Assembly (NCBI GenBank): GCA_029891345.1
Contig: CM056995.1
Location: 217,190,547 to 217,254,546, forward strand
DNA: 64,000 nt
Source of the DNA: Dryococelus australis
Lineage: Eukaryota > Arthropoda > Insecta > Phasmatodea > Phasmatidae
Reading direction: 5' to 3'
Numbering within the stretch: position 1 is the first letter of the stretch; the number at the start of each line of letters is the position of its first letter. The notes beneath the pieces are model-generated. The model saw only the letters and a list, made by a program, of their open reading frames with translations. It did no database searches and had not been told where the DNA came from. The position numbers and the translations under genes are program-made. This document shows, piece by piece, positions 11,074 to 24,427 of the stretch.

Positions 11074-11235
11074 TATAGGCCGTTCACGGTTACTTCCAAT
11101 ATTTCTAAATCTCTGCTAAAGTTCTACCTCAAGGATATTTCTCTGCCTCACACATACAAAGCTTAGTCAAGTATAGAAAATTACACTAAAGAGACAACGC
11201 ATTGTATTCGTGCGCCCTTAGTAAACTATAGTTAA
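11074..11235 (+). mobile_element. F2 MITE, left part
   Basis: tataggccgttcacggttac, then gctaaagttctacctc, then gggacaacgcattg-like sequence (agagacaacgcattgtattc) and cgtgcgccctta match the left third of F2. The rest is lost. Confidence 0.55.
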
Positions 11236-11644
11236 ACATTCTTGCATTGCATAACATTATTTATGTGCTTAGAGAAACGATACAAGTTAAAGGTGGTTTA
11301 TATATTTTTAAAATCCGTCATTAAATATTATCATTAAACACCGCTTTTCCCTTGTTTACTGTTAGCAACATACTAAAAGCAATGAAATTAAGAAACGGCT
11401 GTCATTAAGAAGTGTCTTTGAACATAATTTTTTCCACATTAGCAAATGGCAACACATTAAACACCACGAAAACGTTGAATTCTATACTACCCACTTTAGT
11501 TTCCCTCGGTCCTGCATATTCCAACGCAAAATCGCGTAGCTATTGTGTTGCCTATCGCCAGTGACGTCACACATGCTGTGAGGCCTCGTAGTATCGGCGG
11601 TAACGCCTTGGTTGTGGCTGCCTCTTCCGCCACCCACAACCCCC

Positions 11645-11827
11645 TCAACCATCGTAATCAGCAAGTCCTCGCAGTGGTCGGCGACGCAGAAGGTTTGTGC
11701 GCAAGTTAGTACCGCGACAACCTGCAGAGCAGGCTTGGTTGGCCAGACCTCCTTGAACCTCGTCGGCGGCAAGTAGCTGTGCAAGGTGGGTGTCGTCGTG
11801 CGCCGCCTGTACCGCAGCCCGGTACAT
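11645..11827 (-). other. GC-rich coding-like island, minus strand (unresolved)
   Basis: 11560-11880 is strongly GC-rich against its AT-rich surroundings. The minus strand has a 60-codon frame starting MYRAAVQAAHDDTHLAQLLA, then ADEVQGGLANQACSAGC, and a second overlapping frame of 100 codons. Alternating alanine/leucine use and GC at third positions look exon-like. I found no clear splice acceptor and recognise no family. It may be an exon, a decayed processed copy or a CpG-rich regulatory patch. Confidence 0.25.
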
Positions 11828-12189
11828 GTCTCTCTACTTGACGGCTCCGCCTACCAAGCTTGCAGCCCCCTGGTTTACATGGGGCATCAATGTTATAGAA
11901 ATTCCTATCAATTCATGCATTATAAAGATAACTGTTTTGAACAAGATGATACATTTCTTAAGGAACACTGGCAAGTTAAGAAATATTGAAAATTCTAATA
12001 TTAATTTTTTATCTTAAGTTTAACACTAAAATTTAGCTACATTTCACCAAACAAATTTTTAATGATTTAATTTTTTTGGAAATTTCTTAACATGGAATTT
12101 TCTCCCAGAAATTCGCGTTGCAATTTTTTATTTCAAACAATTATCTTTAAAGTTGATGCACTTTAAAACTGACTTCCCATTTTAACTCC

Positions 12190-12412
12190 GTGCCTCAAGG
12201 CTTGGTAGTTGGAGCCCTTTAAGCTCCCGTATACGTAGGGCTTTTTCGCGAGTGCGGCTCAGAAGCTCAGTATATATAAGGGCGATGCTGCCAGGCGCAT
12301 TAAGTGTACCATCACCACTACGCGCAGGGCTCTGAACTGGCGTACAGTGTTCAAGTCGTGCTACGTGTACCCATGGAACTTTCTGCGGTGACCTTGCCAT
12401 TTTGTTTTGGGA
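12190..12412. repeat. F12 repeat fragment b
   Basis: cactacgcgcagggctctga then actggcgtacagtgttc, then gcggtgaccttgccattttg match fragment a with ~80% identity by eye. The minus-strand 80-codon frame over it is not supported as a gene. Confidence 0.45.
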
Positions 12413-13342
12413 AGTCTGTAGCAAAGGTCTATGAAGAGCCCTTTAATAATTTCGCAGGAATTTACCCAGAATAACTGGAGCTATAACACTTTGAAGATTT
12501 AGTTATTATGTTGAAGAGCTTCAAAATAATGTTTACGATAAGCGTGATGTGTTGAAACTTGTATTTCGCTCAAATATGAAGTATTATTTATTTCCGTGTG
12601 AAAACAGACTGTGCAAACTTGAAACAGTTTTTTTTTTTAAAAACGTTTTTTACAAACAAACTGCAACCCAGTTATTGCGGCAGGGTAGACAGGCGCCTTA
12701 ACAGCTGTTACCAGATACGTCTGGAAGGGTGAAGGGCGAGGGAGCAAGTGCCCCTAAAATAATTGTTTTAAAAACTAAACTTTTCGAAGGGCTGCTTTGC
12801 CCAACACAAGGATTCCGATTTCTCTACACAGCCTTCAAATTGATTCTTAACCTAACCTGAGAAATGTACCGACACCCCTGGTTGTGAATTGTGTAATTTT
12901 AGCATTTGATGTATACCGCAATTTAAAGCCAGTTTGTTTATGAATTACAGCCATGTTCTGACAGGCTTTTATTACTGTTAAAAGGATAATGTTGATTAAG
13001 TTTTTTCACCACAGCTGCTAAAAGTAAACTTGCTTGTTGGCGTGCATAATTATTCGTACAGAAAACTTTCCATACGACCAGTCTATAGAAGAATGATTTA
13101 ACTCGTGATTACAGATAAAACAATAATTCTAATATTGGGTTTAAATTATTTAAAATTGTAAACAAAATAACTGTTTTCAGATATAATTGGCAATTTGTGC
13201 TTTTATAAATGCTGGTTATATACTTTTATGATTGTTGTTCAAACCCCTTTGCCGTGACTGAATTTTTTTATATGACTATTACTAAGGCATTGTGCACCCT
13301 ACAGGAGAAAAATTGTGAGCGTATAAACTCAGGAACGACATT

Positions 13343-13618
13343 ATGCAAGCCAAAGAAGTTGTGGGAAAGAGATTAACCGATAGCTACTCTAATGACGATG
13401 TCCTTGGTCGTGACATCTGTGGGAGGATGAGAAACTACAATAAACACACCAGCTCTGTATTCCTCCACGGGGGCGCGATAATACATGGCGAGCAGGGATT
13501 AAAAGGTTTCAGCGTACTGTATTTAGTTAGTCAATTTCCAAAGCATCCCTTGTACACAAATATGACAATTTACAGTAATGATCCTGTTGGTTCCTTCCAA
13601 GCCTTTGCTATAGAATGA
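13343..13618 (+). other. Unassigned 91-codon open frame
   Basis: MQAKEVVGKRLTDSYSNDDV leads into LGRDICGRMRNYNKHTSSVF and ends QAFAIE-stop. Composition is balanced and not repeat-derived, and a possible acceptor (ccctacag) lies ~40 bp upstream, but an in-frame stop sits between them. No family recognised. It could be a chance frame or a remnant. Confidence 0.2.
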
Positions 13619-16600
13619 CACAATGTTTTACGGATCCAAAACTATTCACTGTAACAACTATTTCTCTACATGAGAGTGACCAGCATGAAATTAGCTTGGC
13701 AATAAATCTGATCCCAAGAAATTATATAAGTTATTATAATTCTGTTCTCTATTTTATATTACGTTGTTTTCGCAGTCCTTAATTCTGGACCTGAACTCAC
13801 TAATGTAGTACAACGACCATGTAGCCAGTGAAACATTTTAAATACCACATGACCGTATGTAAGTAATTATTTTTTCTATCAATAATGGCTAGGAAAACGA
13901 TACTAAATTCTGATTCAATAAATGTGAGAAACTACACTTGAATGGCAATAAGTAACAAATGGCGGCTCGTGTATACGTACCGTACTTTAGAAAGATCGGT
14001 ACACGCACTAACGTAAGAAAGTGACAACTTTATTGACTGATTCGTTCAGCAAATAATTGCAAAGTCATGGGTGCATTAATTACAATGACAAAATCATCAA
14101 TAATGGGAAGGAAATAACACACATACCAAAACTCATCATCTGCTTATATTGTGTCGCGAATGTATTTATATTTTCTGAGTAGCGCCTTCTTTAGAGTTAT
14201 TGAATAAAATATAATGTGCACATCACATTTAATTTTCCATCAGAAAACTCGTTCATGACAAACTAGTACTAGAAGTCTCGCCACGCTGTTTAAAAGAAAT
14301 TGTTATGCTGTCTCGTATTTGCACTTTGTTGATATTTATTTATAATTGATCAGATAACGTTCGCGAAGTAACTAAAGAAATGAGATTTTTAATATTTTAG
14401 TTAATTCAATCAGTGAATAAGAAAACCATATTTACGTGCTGGGAGAAAAAGAGAGTGAACAAACTTGTTCGTTCTAAAATCGTGGTCTGCATGAAGCATA
14501 GAGAGGACTGGGGCGTATAACACGTGTTTGATTTGGAGGAGTGAGAGAGTAGTTGATATTAAATATGAATATAAACTAGTGACTAGTCGGAATTATTCAT
14601 TTACATTGCAAAAAGAGATATGGTGCATGAGGGAATTGTCAAAGTATTGAAGCAAAATATATCATGCTGCTCCTTAGACCGGGTTAACGATGTCTTTACG
14701 CTACACTGCCATGTGTACGTACAACGTGGTCTATTTGATGCTATATTATAATGATTCACGTCAGCATGTAAACACTGTGAGCTGAAAATGTTGGGAATAT
14801 GTATTGCTGCCTTTCGTATTGAATACTGAAAATTCATGTACAGACATGTTTGTGTTTTAACTAGAAACCCGAGAAATTCGCAAGTGCAATGACCTGTAGG
14901 CTAGACTTCACAGTCTTATATACTCTCGTATGGATATCAACTGTTTATTGATTGATTGTTGTGGTATTAAAAGGCGACGGTTAGGGGCACCATTTATTGC
15001 ATATTTGTTATTGGCTCATTTATCTCCAGGAGGTGTCAAGCAACACGTCGACCAATTACAAAAGTAACACGAAAGTACAAGTGTGTGAATTCCAACTTGT
15101 CTAGAAATGAACCAGCAAAATTCTCGGATATCTAGTTTTAACTTTGATGTGGCAAGAACAGGTTGCAAAAGTATGGCATTTGTGATTTACAAAACTTTTA
15201 AAACAACTAGGAGATGGCTGTAATATCCAAAGCGAAATGTACTTGGGAGATGTAGACATGTCTTCCGTGCATATGCGAAGAAATCGTAGACCTACGTAAT
15301 AAATATTTATCTGCTTGAGAAAATTAAACTGTGTTTCATGAAGTACGAATAATTGCAAACTTAATAGTTAACAATCTGAATTTCATGCCAGCTTGTAGTA
15401 TAAAATAGCATGAAGTATAAAATGCACGAAGCATAATAAAATAAAAGGATAATAAGAATCATGAAGTATAAAATGCTTCTGATAAACATAGTTAATAAAC
15501 TATGACAATGTGAAGAGTTCTAAATATTTACGAATTTAGAAATATATATTCTTAGCCTAACTTATTATATAACTCTTCCGACCTCATTTCCGGGGGAAAG
15601 CTGTAGTAGTTGAAAACGTGAGCCGCGAAAATGACAATAAAACCGTGAAAAGCAAAGGTAATACATCATCATCTTCCCAATCGTGATTGGCTTGCAGGAT
15701 TACGTGGTACAGAGCCACGTATCGCGTATCACGCAAAAGCTTAACATCTACAAGCTTCTCTTTACGTGAACGTATACTTGAAACGATCGTAACAGGTTCC
15801 AGAGAAACATACCAGGTAAGGCACAGTCAGCTTACGTGAATGTGTTACGTGAGGCGTGAAGTTATCGTAATCCATTCCTTAGTAGTCTTCGAGCTACACC
15901 TTGGATAAGTGTAGCTACACCTTGGATAAATTCGACCGGCAAACTTCGGCTCCATGTTAATCACGACAAAATAAGTTGAAAACGCATTTACGACCTACTG
16001 TCTAATTTGAATACTGAGGGCGGCACACATCTTTGAAGTTGGACCTGGAACATTAGTTTAGTGCAAATAGTAGAGATAATATTTAAGATGGGACACCAAT
16101 TGTCTGGATAATGGTTAGTTGAACAAATATCTTCAAGCACCACAGTATCTGTCGCTGCCATGTAAATAATCACGGTTACTACCCCTATTTTGAACTAACC
16201 TTCATGTCGCGGTAGCATATTTGGGAATTAAAAGATGGGTTATGTATACCCATGTCACAATAAACAAAAATGTCGCCTTGTGTAAATACTCTAAAGCCTC
16301 GCCGTTTTCGATTAATTCTTGTTTTACTTCAAATATTGTAGTTACCGATACCTGGCAGGTGAGGAACGCACAATACCCAATGTACACCGTTGTGGCTATC
16401 AAGGGAGGAGAAGTGTCTAAAGAGAGTACCTCCCTTAGAATTCACGTTAGACCATATGTCATATATATTTGTTAAACTTTTTGTTTTCGTGATTAGCCTG
16501 TAGTCGAAGTTTGTCGGGTGAATTTATGTATATCCTGTATAGGGTGTAGAGCACATACGAACACTGCAGAAACCAATTGAATGTTTCTCAAAGCACTTGA

Positions 16601-17766
16601 ACGGCTATTTTGCCACCAGAAATGTTAACAATAACCTCGTGGCTTGCTTTCATTGTCATTATACTGTACTTAAAAACTTGTGCCCTGGACATTTATTGCA
16701 CTTCCTCCGACAAAGCTTTAATGGAAAAAGAATTTATTCAAGTCGTACAAAATATCTTAATAAATATAGAAAAGCGTGAATCATATAGAAAAACTAAAAG
16801 TAAACAAACGTGTACATCATAACTTTGGCGGGAATTTGTGATTCCATAACGGGAAAATTCACAGAATACGAAAATCCGTCGATCTGATATTTAGTCTGAA
16901 GCTTGAAGCCCACGACACTGTATCGCCAGTCCTCTGTAGACAGTTCTTCGCAGAAAACAAACTGCCTTGTGGCACTACGGCCGTGTTAACATGAAACACC
17001 GTGAAAGAGGTGACTTCCTTGTTACGATGCGATATCACAAATAAAACTCATGCTATTTTATCGCTTTTTCTGTGCGCGTGTAATCTACTTTGCAAGGGCT
17101 GGCTGGCTCGCACTGTAAAAGAACGAACATTCTCGTGTATCATCAAGTCTGGATAAGGTAGAACATTAGGCCGTAGTGTAGAACTGAAACGGCAATAACG
17201 TAGACGGAAACGTATTTTCTTTTCCCGATTTTCTTCCATGTTTAGTATTCAAGATCTTTATCCGCTTTTTTTTTTATGTGACACTGCAGCAGACATAAAA
17301 AATGACGTACATTTTTTTTTCGATTTTGCTTCGGAAATTGTAAAGATCCAAATCAGTGAATATGTGTTCGGCGTGATAATAGTTGTGTAATGAAACTCGG
17401 TCACTAAAATTTCATAGTAACTCAAAACTTCATTGCGTACGTAATTATGTGCAGAATTTTGTCAAGTATTTGTCTGGCTTCACGCTTTATAACATGGGAA
17501 TATTTATCAATATTCAATCTTGACCACATTTCCTAGAATATGCTTTTGTAACCGACCTTGAAAGCTGTTTTTCTAGAGGGTGTTGAGGACAATTTTTGAT
17601 AGCGCAAGAATTATTTCAAGCAATTTATGACTTGAGTACGTGTGTCACGTTCTGAATTTTTTAAGGAAAACTTTGCAGAAACCAAGTTGTACTGTTCACG
17701 GCATGAGGAGAATAGGTCTGCTCACTATCGTAAACAGCAGACATCTGCAGTGACGCATCTACTTAT

Positions 17767-18111
17767 GTGAATATCACTAAAACTGCGACTCTGTTCAAAA
17801 TAGTGACTCACGTAGACACACTGTATTCTCTCCCATTCTACCAGCAATATTCACGGTCAAACATAATACGTATCGCAGAAATAATGGCGGCAATTTCGGG
17901 TCTACATTATGAAGCGTGGGATGGTGAAGCCACCTACCACACTGGCTTTCTTAGAACTCTTGTTGGCACACCTGTAGAAAACAGTGAAATATATTATATA
18001 ATATTGTGCTTTCGTAAGATGGCTGAGGAAAATAAAGCATTACTTAAACGACAAGTAGCATGGGGCGTACCCCTTAAATGGAGCCCAAGGCATAAGCCAT
18101 ACCAAGCTTAA
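17767..18111 (+). other. Unassigned 114-codon open frame
   Basis: MNITKTATLFKIVTHVDTLY to VAWGVPLKWSPRHKPYQA-stop. Not derived from a repeat seen here, no recognised domain, no splice context supporting an exon. Listed only because it is the longest non-repeat frame in the otherwise empty 13-22 kb stretch. Confidence 0.15.
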
Positions 18112-21100
18112 CCAAGATTCGCCTTTGGACATATTTACTGACAAATATTGTTCGGTGAATAATTGCAGAACCACGAGTCTCGTATTTATTTACTTTGTAT
18201 CATAAAACTTTGCACCCGTAGCTCAGTAATTTATTTTAAAATGAAATAGCGTTTGTAATTTTAATGGAATCAGATAAAGTATGTTCATAAAACTTCTCTG
18301 ACAGAAATATTTTTCATTGCAACGGAGTATTTGAAAGCTAACCACACAGTTGACAAGGAAATGGGCACTCACTTTATTGATGGTTACTGACGTTTTTATA
18401 ATTGCGGTTAATAAACATATTCAAAATAATAAAATACATTCATATAGTAGTAGACCAATAAAATAAGTAGTACATGATATTTTGATATTTAACTCAGTCA
18501 TTAAGAACTTGAGCTTTCAGTGCTAGGGAAATATAGTAATTCTTAGGTCTAATCTTTTACGATCATGATTATGTGCAAGTGTGACTGTAAACAAAGCTGA
18601 AACTCATAAAATCTTTTTTTATAATGCAGTCATTAAGTAAGTAAAACGCAAGTCCATTCATCGTCGGCTACGCACTTTCAATGCTTATTTTGTAGACACG
18701 GGTGTCTAAGCATGCTTTCGAGTATCGTTTGCAGACTTTTAATCGCAAATGTTGAGTGTGTTATGTTTCGAAAAGCATTTATCTCTCTGTTTAGTTATTG
18801 ATACAGACAGGTGAGTATACCCGCGTATATGCGCAGATAACATATGGAATAATAATAATTATTCCACCTGTACGAATAAATCTATTTTTATAATAAAAGT
18901 AGTAGTGATAATTACCGTTTGTATCAGCATAGGTAATGACTTAAACAACGAACGCTATACAAAAATACTTAATCTGATAGTGACTTGGAAGTGTCTGAAG
19001 TTTCACAAAAGTAAAGATGAGAGATTTTAATAATTTGGTATGATGAGATTTGTAGAGCCAATTAATAGCTTACCCACGCCATTTGAATCATATAAAAAGG
19101 TTTTGTCTTTCAGCAAACGAGTTTGAGTGACTGGGACACGTGTCCAATATTTTCACAGTGATTAGGTTCTGGGTGTTATTACAACTAGTGGTTTGGCATT
19201 TCAGTCCAGCGCCTTGGTCTGGTTCCTCTGAGAGATGTGTTTAGACGCTGAGAACCAGGAGCCACGCCTACGCTCTTATTTCTCTGCTAGCTGTGAAGTG
19301 ACAGGACGGGAAGCTAAAACACAGTGTCACTGTCTAAAACCCTGTCTTCTTTGTCTTCCATTTGTTATTGTTCCTCCAGACGTTTAATGTTTCTTGCCTT
19401 CCGCACGAAGCAGATTGTCAGTGGAAGCAACAAGGATTTTAAAACAACATTGTTAACTACTTTTGTATAAGGTACAAAATTACTTTGTGTCAGGTGAACT
19501 TAGCTTCAAAACTGCTGCTCTTCGGTAGCTATTTAGAACATTGGGACAATGTAACACCGCACAAATTCCACGGTCTAGGTATACGTCTACTAGTCCGTAA
19601 TGATATTTCATACTATCATATTAAAAACAAGCAGATTGATGCTGAAGTGTACCGAGGATCTTGTATATTTATTTGCAGAATACTAGAAGTAAATTATTAA
19701 ATGAATATGGCAAGCGCAAAAAATTATGTTTTCGCCATTTAAAATGTTTGACATCATTCAAATAGACATTTTTTTTAGGTTGGCAACAGTAAGAAACTGA
19801 TACCAATTCAGTGATCACAACATCATGCATTATATAGAAGATGACACATCTTGTGATGCTAAAGTTGAGTCACTTCCCCCACGTTGTGCATGATACAGTT
19901 ATCAAGACAGAAGATCTGTCGCTGTTTTACCGGATACAAACATCCCGGGAAATGTGCGTGCAAACAACTACACTCCTACAACAGTGAAATTTTTAAATTA
20001 AATATTACGTATTTGAGAATCCAAAAAAATATCTGTTTTGCTTAGTTCTTATTTTTTGTAAATGAGTCGTTTCTAAGGTTTACGGGATGTTAAGTTGTTG
20101 TCCTGATATATTAAAGAATAATAATGTTTAAAGAATTGGGAAAATATATAGTTTTAATTTTTGAAAGTTTTGTACTTAGACAGGAATACTGAAATCACAG
20201 GAAGAACTTCAGGGTACTGGCATCATTATGCAGGAGATCTACTCTGACAACATATCCAGCATATTTATTTGCCTTACTAAAGTTTACATAAGAAATCCAC
20301 ATATCATTCAAATAAACTCCACTTGTCTGTATGGTTTATACCCGTAATAATGCTGTGAAGTGTAGACTATCCTTTTGTGATACTAAAATCATGATGTTTT
20401 ATGAAGTTATGTTTATTACTGTGTCAATGTCATTATGAAAATATATTATTTCATAAACCACGTATTATTTGGTTTGCGTGGCTGTTCTGCTCATAAAATA
20501 TAACTACAAGCACAGACTTTATTTTGCGTTGCTTACTTAGGAAGATACGTGTTTTATGATAAACATATCATATACAATCAATTTACGGCAAAGACGGCTA
20601 CAAAAGTTTGCCTGTATTGCATGTGTTCGGGACACTCAATTGAGAACTTCACGAGATGTGATTTTGTCATAAATGGTTAAGTATCACAATAAAATAATTG
20701 TTTTATTAAAGTATTTATTATTATACTGCACACAATTGGTTAGAATGTGCACGAAGCATAGTTGGCTGTTTTGTAATATGCTGACAAGGAACTACACGCT
20801 TGATAATACCGCTTCCTTCAAAATATTTATAAATATCAACTGAATGAATTATACCAAAACATATATTTACCAGCAAAAAGTGTTCTCATTACATTTTTTC
20901 ACATAATTATAGTTTTTTACAGGTTATATACTCTAACCTAGGATTTCTGTGTTTTTGTAGCTATGTGTCAGGTGAATCCAAATTATTTTTTGGTGAATCG
21001 TAAAGTTCTTATAAAAGTTACATTTAAATTGAAACAAAGGTAGCAGTTAAACACTTGTTTCTTCTATGCATTATTAGAACCTACTGGAGAAGCTAAAATT

Positions 21101-22369
21101 TCCATCTTGTAATTCCAAATTTTAGGAACTCATAATTGTTTACAATGCACATGATTCAGTTCCATTAATTTCATTTAATTACGTGTTCCTTATTGTACAT
21201 AACATACTGAGAATTTCGTAAATAAATTTCAATTCCTTTTATAGTCTACGAACATACTTTCTAAACAAATTTTTGTGGAAACAGTGAAAGGTAACTGGCA
21301 CACAAGAAAGTAATTTCAAGAAGCCCGAAATGATTTGTAAGTATTTAAAAAATATATGTGACAGTGGCGTCACGTTTAGGATAAAATTACTTTTTTTAAA
21401 ATCAAAAATTGTAATATTTCTACGCCTTCGTGCAGAAACTAGCCTGCTTTTCATAGTTCACACTATAGGTTGTAACCGCGGCGACAACTGTAGTTGCAGT
21501 GTGCGAAAATTATGTACGTGGATTTTTGAATGTATAATGTTGAATAAATACGTTTTATATTTGTGTAATTATTGTATTATTGGTTATGTGCCAGTACAGT
21601 AAGATTCGTGAAAGTTTCTGATTCTAAAAGTGACAAGTTTCGTGAGAATACTTCGCCATTTTCTGCTTCCTGGCACAATCCTTTTCAGAGATTTGTGTTT
21701 TGATGTGACAACGTCTTACAACTCAGCCTCTTATGTTCAGAAAGTAAGCGTCACGAAATGTTGCTCTCGGGTGTGTGGAAATTACTCGTTGAGAATGAGC
21801 AGTACGTCAAATCTAAATTTTCGGTAGTATAGGTCGGTCTTTTGGCCTCATGCTTCACACACAAACTTATCGTTCTGGCGTCATCAGGCCGTGGTGGAAG
21901 CTTCGCTGCGAACCTCTGATTTCGAGCGGTTTAGTAGGCTTAAGACCGCTGTAGCAACCTAACAGCTCATCTGATCGGAGAAATTCTAGTGTTAGTTCAT
22001 GCGTAAAAAGATTAACTAAATACATAACCAATAATCATAAATAATAAACACAAATAGTAACGGTCTAACTAATAATCATTTTCTTTGTAGATTATAAATG
22101 AAAATAGTTGAAAAGTACGAGATAGGAGATAAGGACACTTATGACATTAACAACATGAATAGTGCTCGACAAGACAAATATAATACTGAAAGGATGACTT
22201 AGCTACCTTAATCCATTCTGGGGTTATATGAAGAAAAAGTTGACAATTGTACGCAGCAGCGAAATGCGGACGTGGCGATTTCGTCATCATCACATGCCAC
22301 ATCACGTGACGAGACTAAGACTAAACAACGATGACACAATATTCACAAACGCAAAAAGCACCAAGATAG

Positions 22370-22888
22370 ATTGCAACAACTCAGAGAATTAAATGCAAAA
22401 CGAAGGAGTGGGTAGATATCCACAGGCAAGTCTCCGCCAAATCCACTTGCAGGCGACTGGACATCAACGTCAGCGACCAGAGCATGCACACTCGCACATT
22501 TGGTGATATTTGTCCCGCTGAAGTTTCAATAGCCACTAACGAGATCCACTTCACTTTCGAGCTCGGATCCATCTACATGCATCCCGGGACAGCTCCGCAG
22601 AATATCTCCGTACTTATATACCAGGCTCTCTTCCCGTACATACATAATCGCCAGGACATACCGCCTTATCTCAGCGTAGACTCCGACATTACCCTTGAGC
22701 TCTGCGGTGACTTCAACATCGATATAATCGCCAAATCAGAATTCATGCGCTTCATGAAGGACACCTTCAACCTAGACTGCGCCTCCAACACACTAACCCC
22801 AACGACTTTGGGACATACTTGCCTGGATCCGAGCAATACCGTCTCGAGTTTATTTTTCAGGAAAAAATGTACTCTGCTGCTACACACG
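22370..22888 (+). pseudogene. Endonuclease/exonuclease/phosphatase (EEP) domain fragment of a transposon
   Basis: Open from 22370, after a TAG, to a TGA at 22889. Diagnostic pieces are FELGSIYMHPGTAPQNIS, LELCGDFNIDI (the GDFN motif), FMKDTFNLDCASNTL and TTLGHTCLD. This order (predicted strand with YMHP, GDFN, then the late TCLD aspartate) is that of the EEP domains found in transposon proteins, including those linked to PIF1/Helentron-type elements and non-LTR elements. The N-terminal catalytic half and the final SFHRP-like histidine motif are missing; after TCLD the frame decays. A dead fragment, not a host gene. The antisense 123-codon frame is its shadow. Confidence 0.55.
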
Positions 22889-23523
22889 TGAAAGGTATAT
22901 CCTAGTGGCTTATCACCATTCCGCGGCTTCAGAAAATCGCTACTAGATGTCAGCCATCTTTGCTTCGCATCTTCCATTGAAACAGACCCCATCAGTGGAT
23001 ATGTGTTCAATTGCTTGCTTGTGATTGCCTTCGCCAAAATTTTCCGATCCGTAGCTTTGGAAATGCCACTGAAAATCCTGTACTTGAACAGCTACGTAGG
23101 ACGCAACTATATAGTTTACTAGTATTCACAAAATGTCTTCTCTGCCTTAAGGGGAATGCTGCATGAAAGCAGTATATTTGCCTGATTTTCGATACAAGTA
23201 GTTTTCCGAAGGATTTATCGAAATTTTTGGCTCGACAAGACGTAAATAATAATTTTCAACACCTTTTACGTCGTTAGATTTTCACTGCCTTCATTATTCT
23301 TGGAGCATTGAGGGAAGAATAAAAAATTGTTTCTTTTTTCTTATCTTCAACCAGAGCTCTTTGAATAACGAACGAAGAGAAAATTTTTAAACATGTAATA
23401 AGGTGTTCAAAATTGTTATTTACGTGTTGTCGAAACAAAAATTTCGAACAATCCCTTTAAAACAACTTGCGACAAAAATTAAATAAATATACGATTTCCA
23501 TGCACCATTCCCCTTAAAGCTGA

Positions 23524-23656
23524 GTAAGGTGACGCAGAGGTACATTTAGGGTCTCATATTCGGGAGGACCGGGGTTCAAGCCCTTGTGCTGCTATCCTGA
23601 TATAAATTTTCCGTGCCTTCCCGAAATCACTCTGAGCGAATGTTCCTCGCCATAAG
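23524..23656 (+). mobile_element. SINE of a second type, truncated by the next SINE
   Basis: gctgagtaaggtgacgcaga through gaccggggttcaagccc, whose ggttcaagcc is a B-box-like motif. The tail is ttccgtgccttcccgaaatc then actctgagcgaatg, a layout common in insect tRNA-like SINEs. It is cut off where the next SINE begins at 23657. Confidence 0.5.
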
Positions 23657-23914
23657 TGGGGCCACGGTGGCTAAGTGGTTAGCTTGCTCGCCTCCCACCG
23701 CTGCGAACCGGGTTCAATCCCCAGCCGGGCCACTCCGGATTTTCGAACGTGGGAATCGTGCCGGACGATGCCGCTGGTCGGCGGGTTTTCTCGGGGATCT
23801 CCCGTTCCCCCCTCCCCTTCATTCCTACGCTGCGCCATACTCACCTCAATCACCCTCATCGGCTCTGAAGACTTCGATTTTAAGAACCGCCAAAATCTCT
23901 TCACTCACTCACTA
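23657..23914 (+). mobile_element. tRNA-derived SINE, plus strand
   Basis: The head ggccacggtggctaagtgg then ttagcttgctcgcctccca resembles a tRNA 5' half with an A box (tggctaagtgg). A B box (gggttcaatccc) follows ~35 bp later. The body is gccggacgatgccgctggtc, then ggcgggttttctcgggga and ctcccgtt; the tail ends in (ttcactcactcac). Several open frames over it are noncoding. Three good copies lie at 32612, 43789 and 62071. Confidence 0.8.
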
Positions 23915-24427
23915 CAGGCCAAGGCCAATTTCTTCCCCGTTTCTACTTCTCTGAGTAACTTGCTCTATCTCTACTAATATCGCTGTTGACGAGAGGTTAA
24001 GATTTACTTACAGTATATATGTCGTAAGGAGAGAAGTAAAAGAAAAGCGAGGCTGCAGGTGATTATGTCAAGTCATCACACCACGGTTGCGTATTGATTG
24101 TGACTTGGCGTTACCTAACTCTTGACTACGCCACGGAGAGCTGTGATTTCGTTCCGTTTGACGTAATAGTTTGGAAACACGCAACTGTTGCCTTTTTTTT
24201 CTGTAACATAATAGGTGTTGGATAACTGCAGTACGCGTGTTTTATAACAGACCTCGAGTTGCGGCCCCGTTAAGGTGGATAGAGTCAGCAACTAGCAAGA
24301 GAAACGACTTTGCCAGATGCTGTCGTACTGTTCGAAACACGTTCCTTAAAGACGAGCGTGGCCTAAATGAATTAACGGCGGGACATTGAAAACCTGTTAT
24401 TTTATACCTCACCCTTTCCCTTCGGCG

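Larger units (their letters stand above)
12413..22369. other. Long stretch without recognised genes
   Basis: AT-rich sequence without tandem arrays or the MITE termini seen elsewhere, apart from F13-like scraps near 16070-16110 and 16489-16550 and a 19-bp direct repeat (agctacaccttggataa) at 15890-15930. This quiet block contrasts with the repeat-dense regions on both sides. Confidence 0.5.

Noticed and set aside
23660-23735. Functional tRNA gene
   Set aside because: A and B boxes are present, but a complete cloverleaf could not be drawn and the same unit recurs with a SINE body and tail.
23613-23977. 113- and 100-codon frames
   Set aside because: They translate the tRNA-derived SINE; the same peptides recur at 43797 and 62080.
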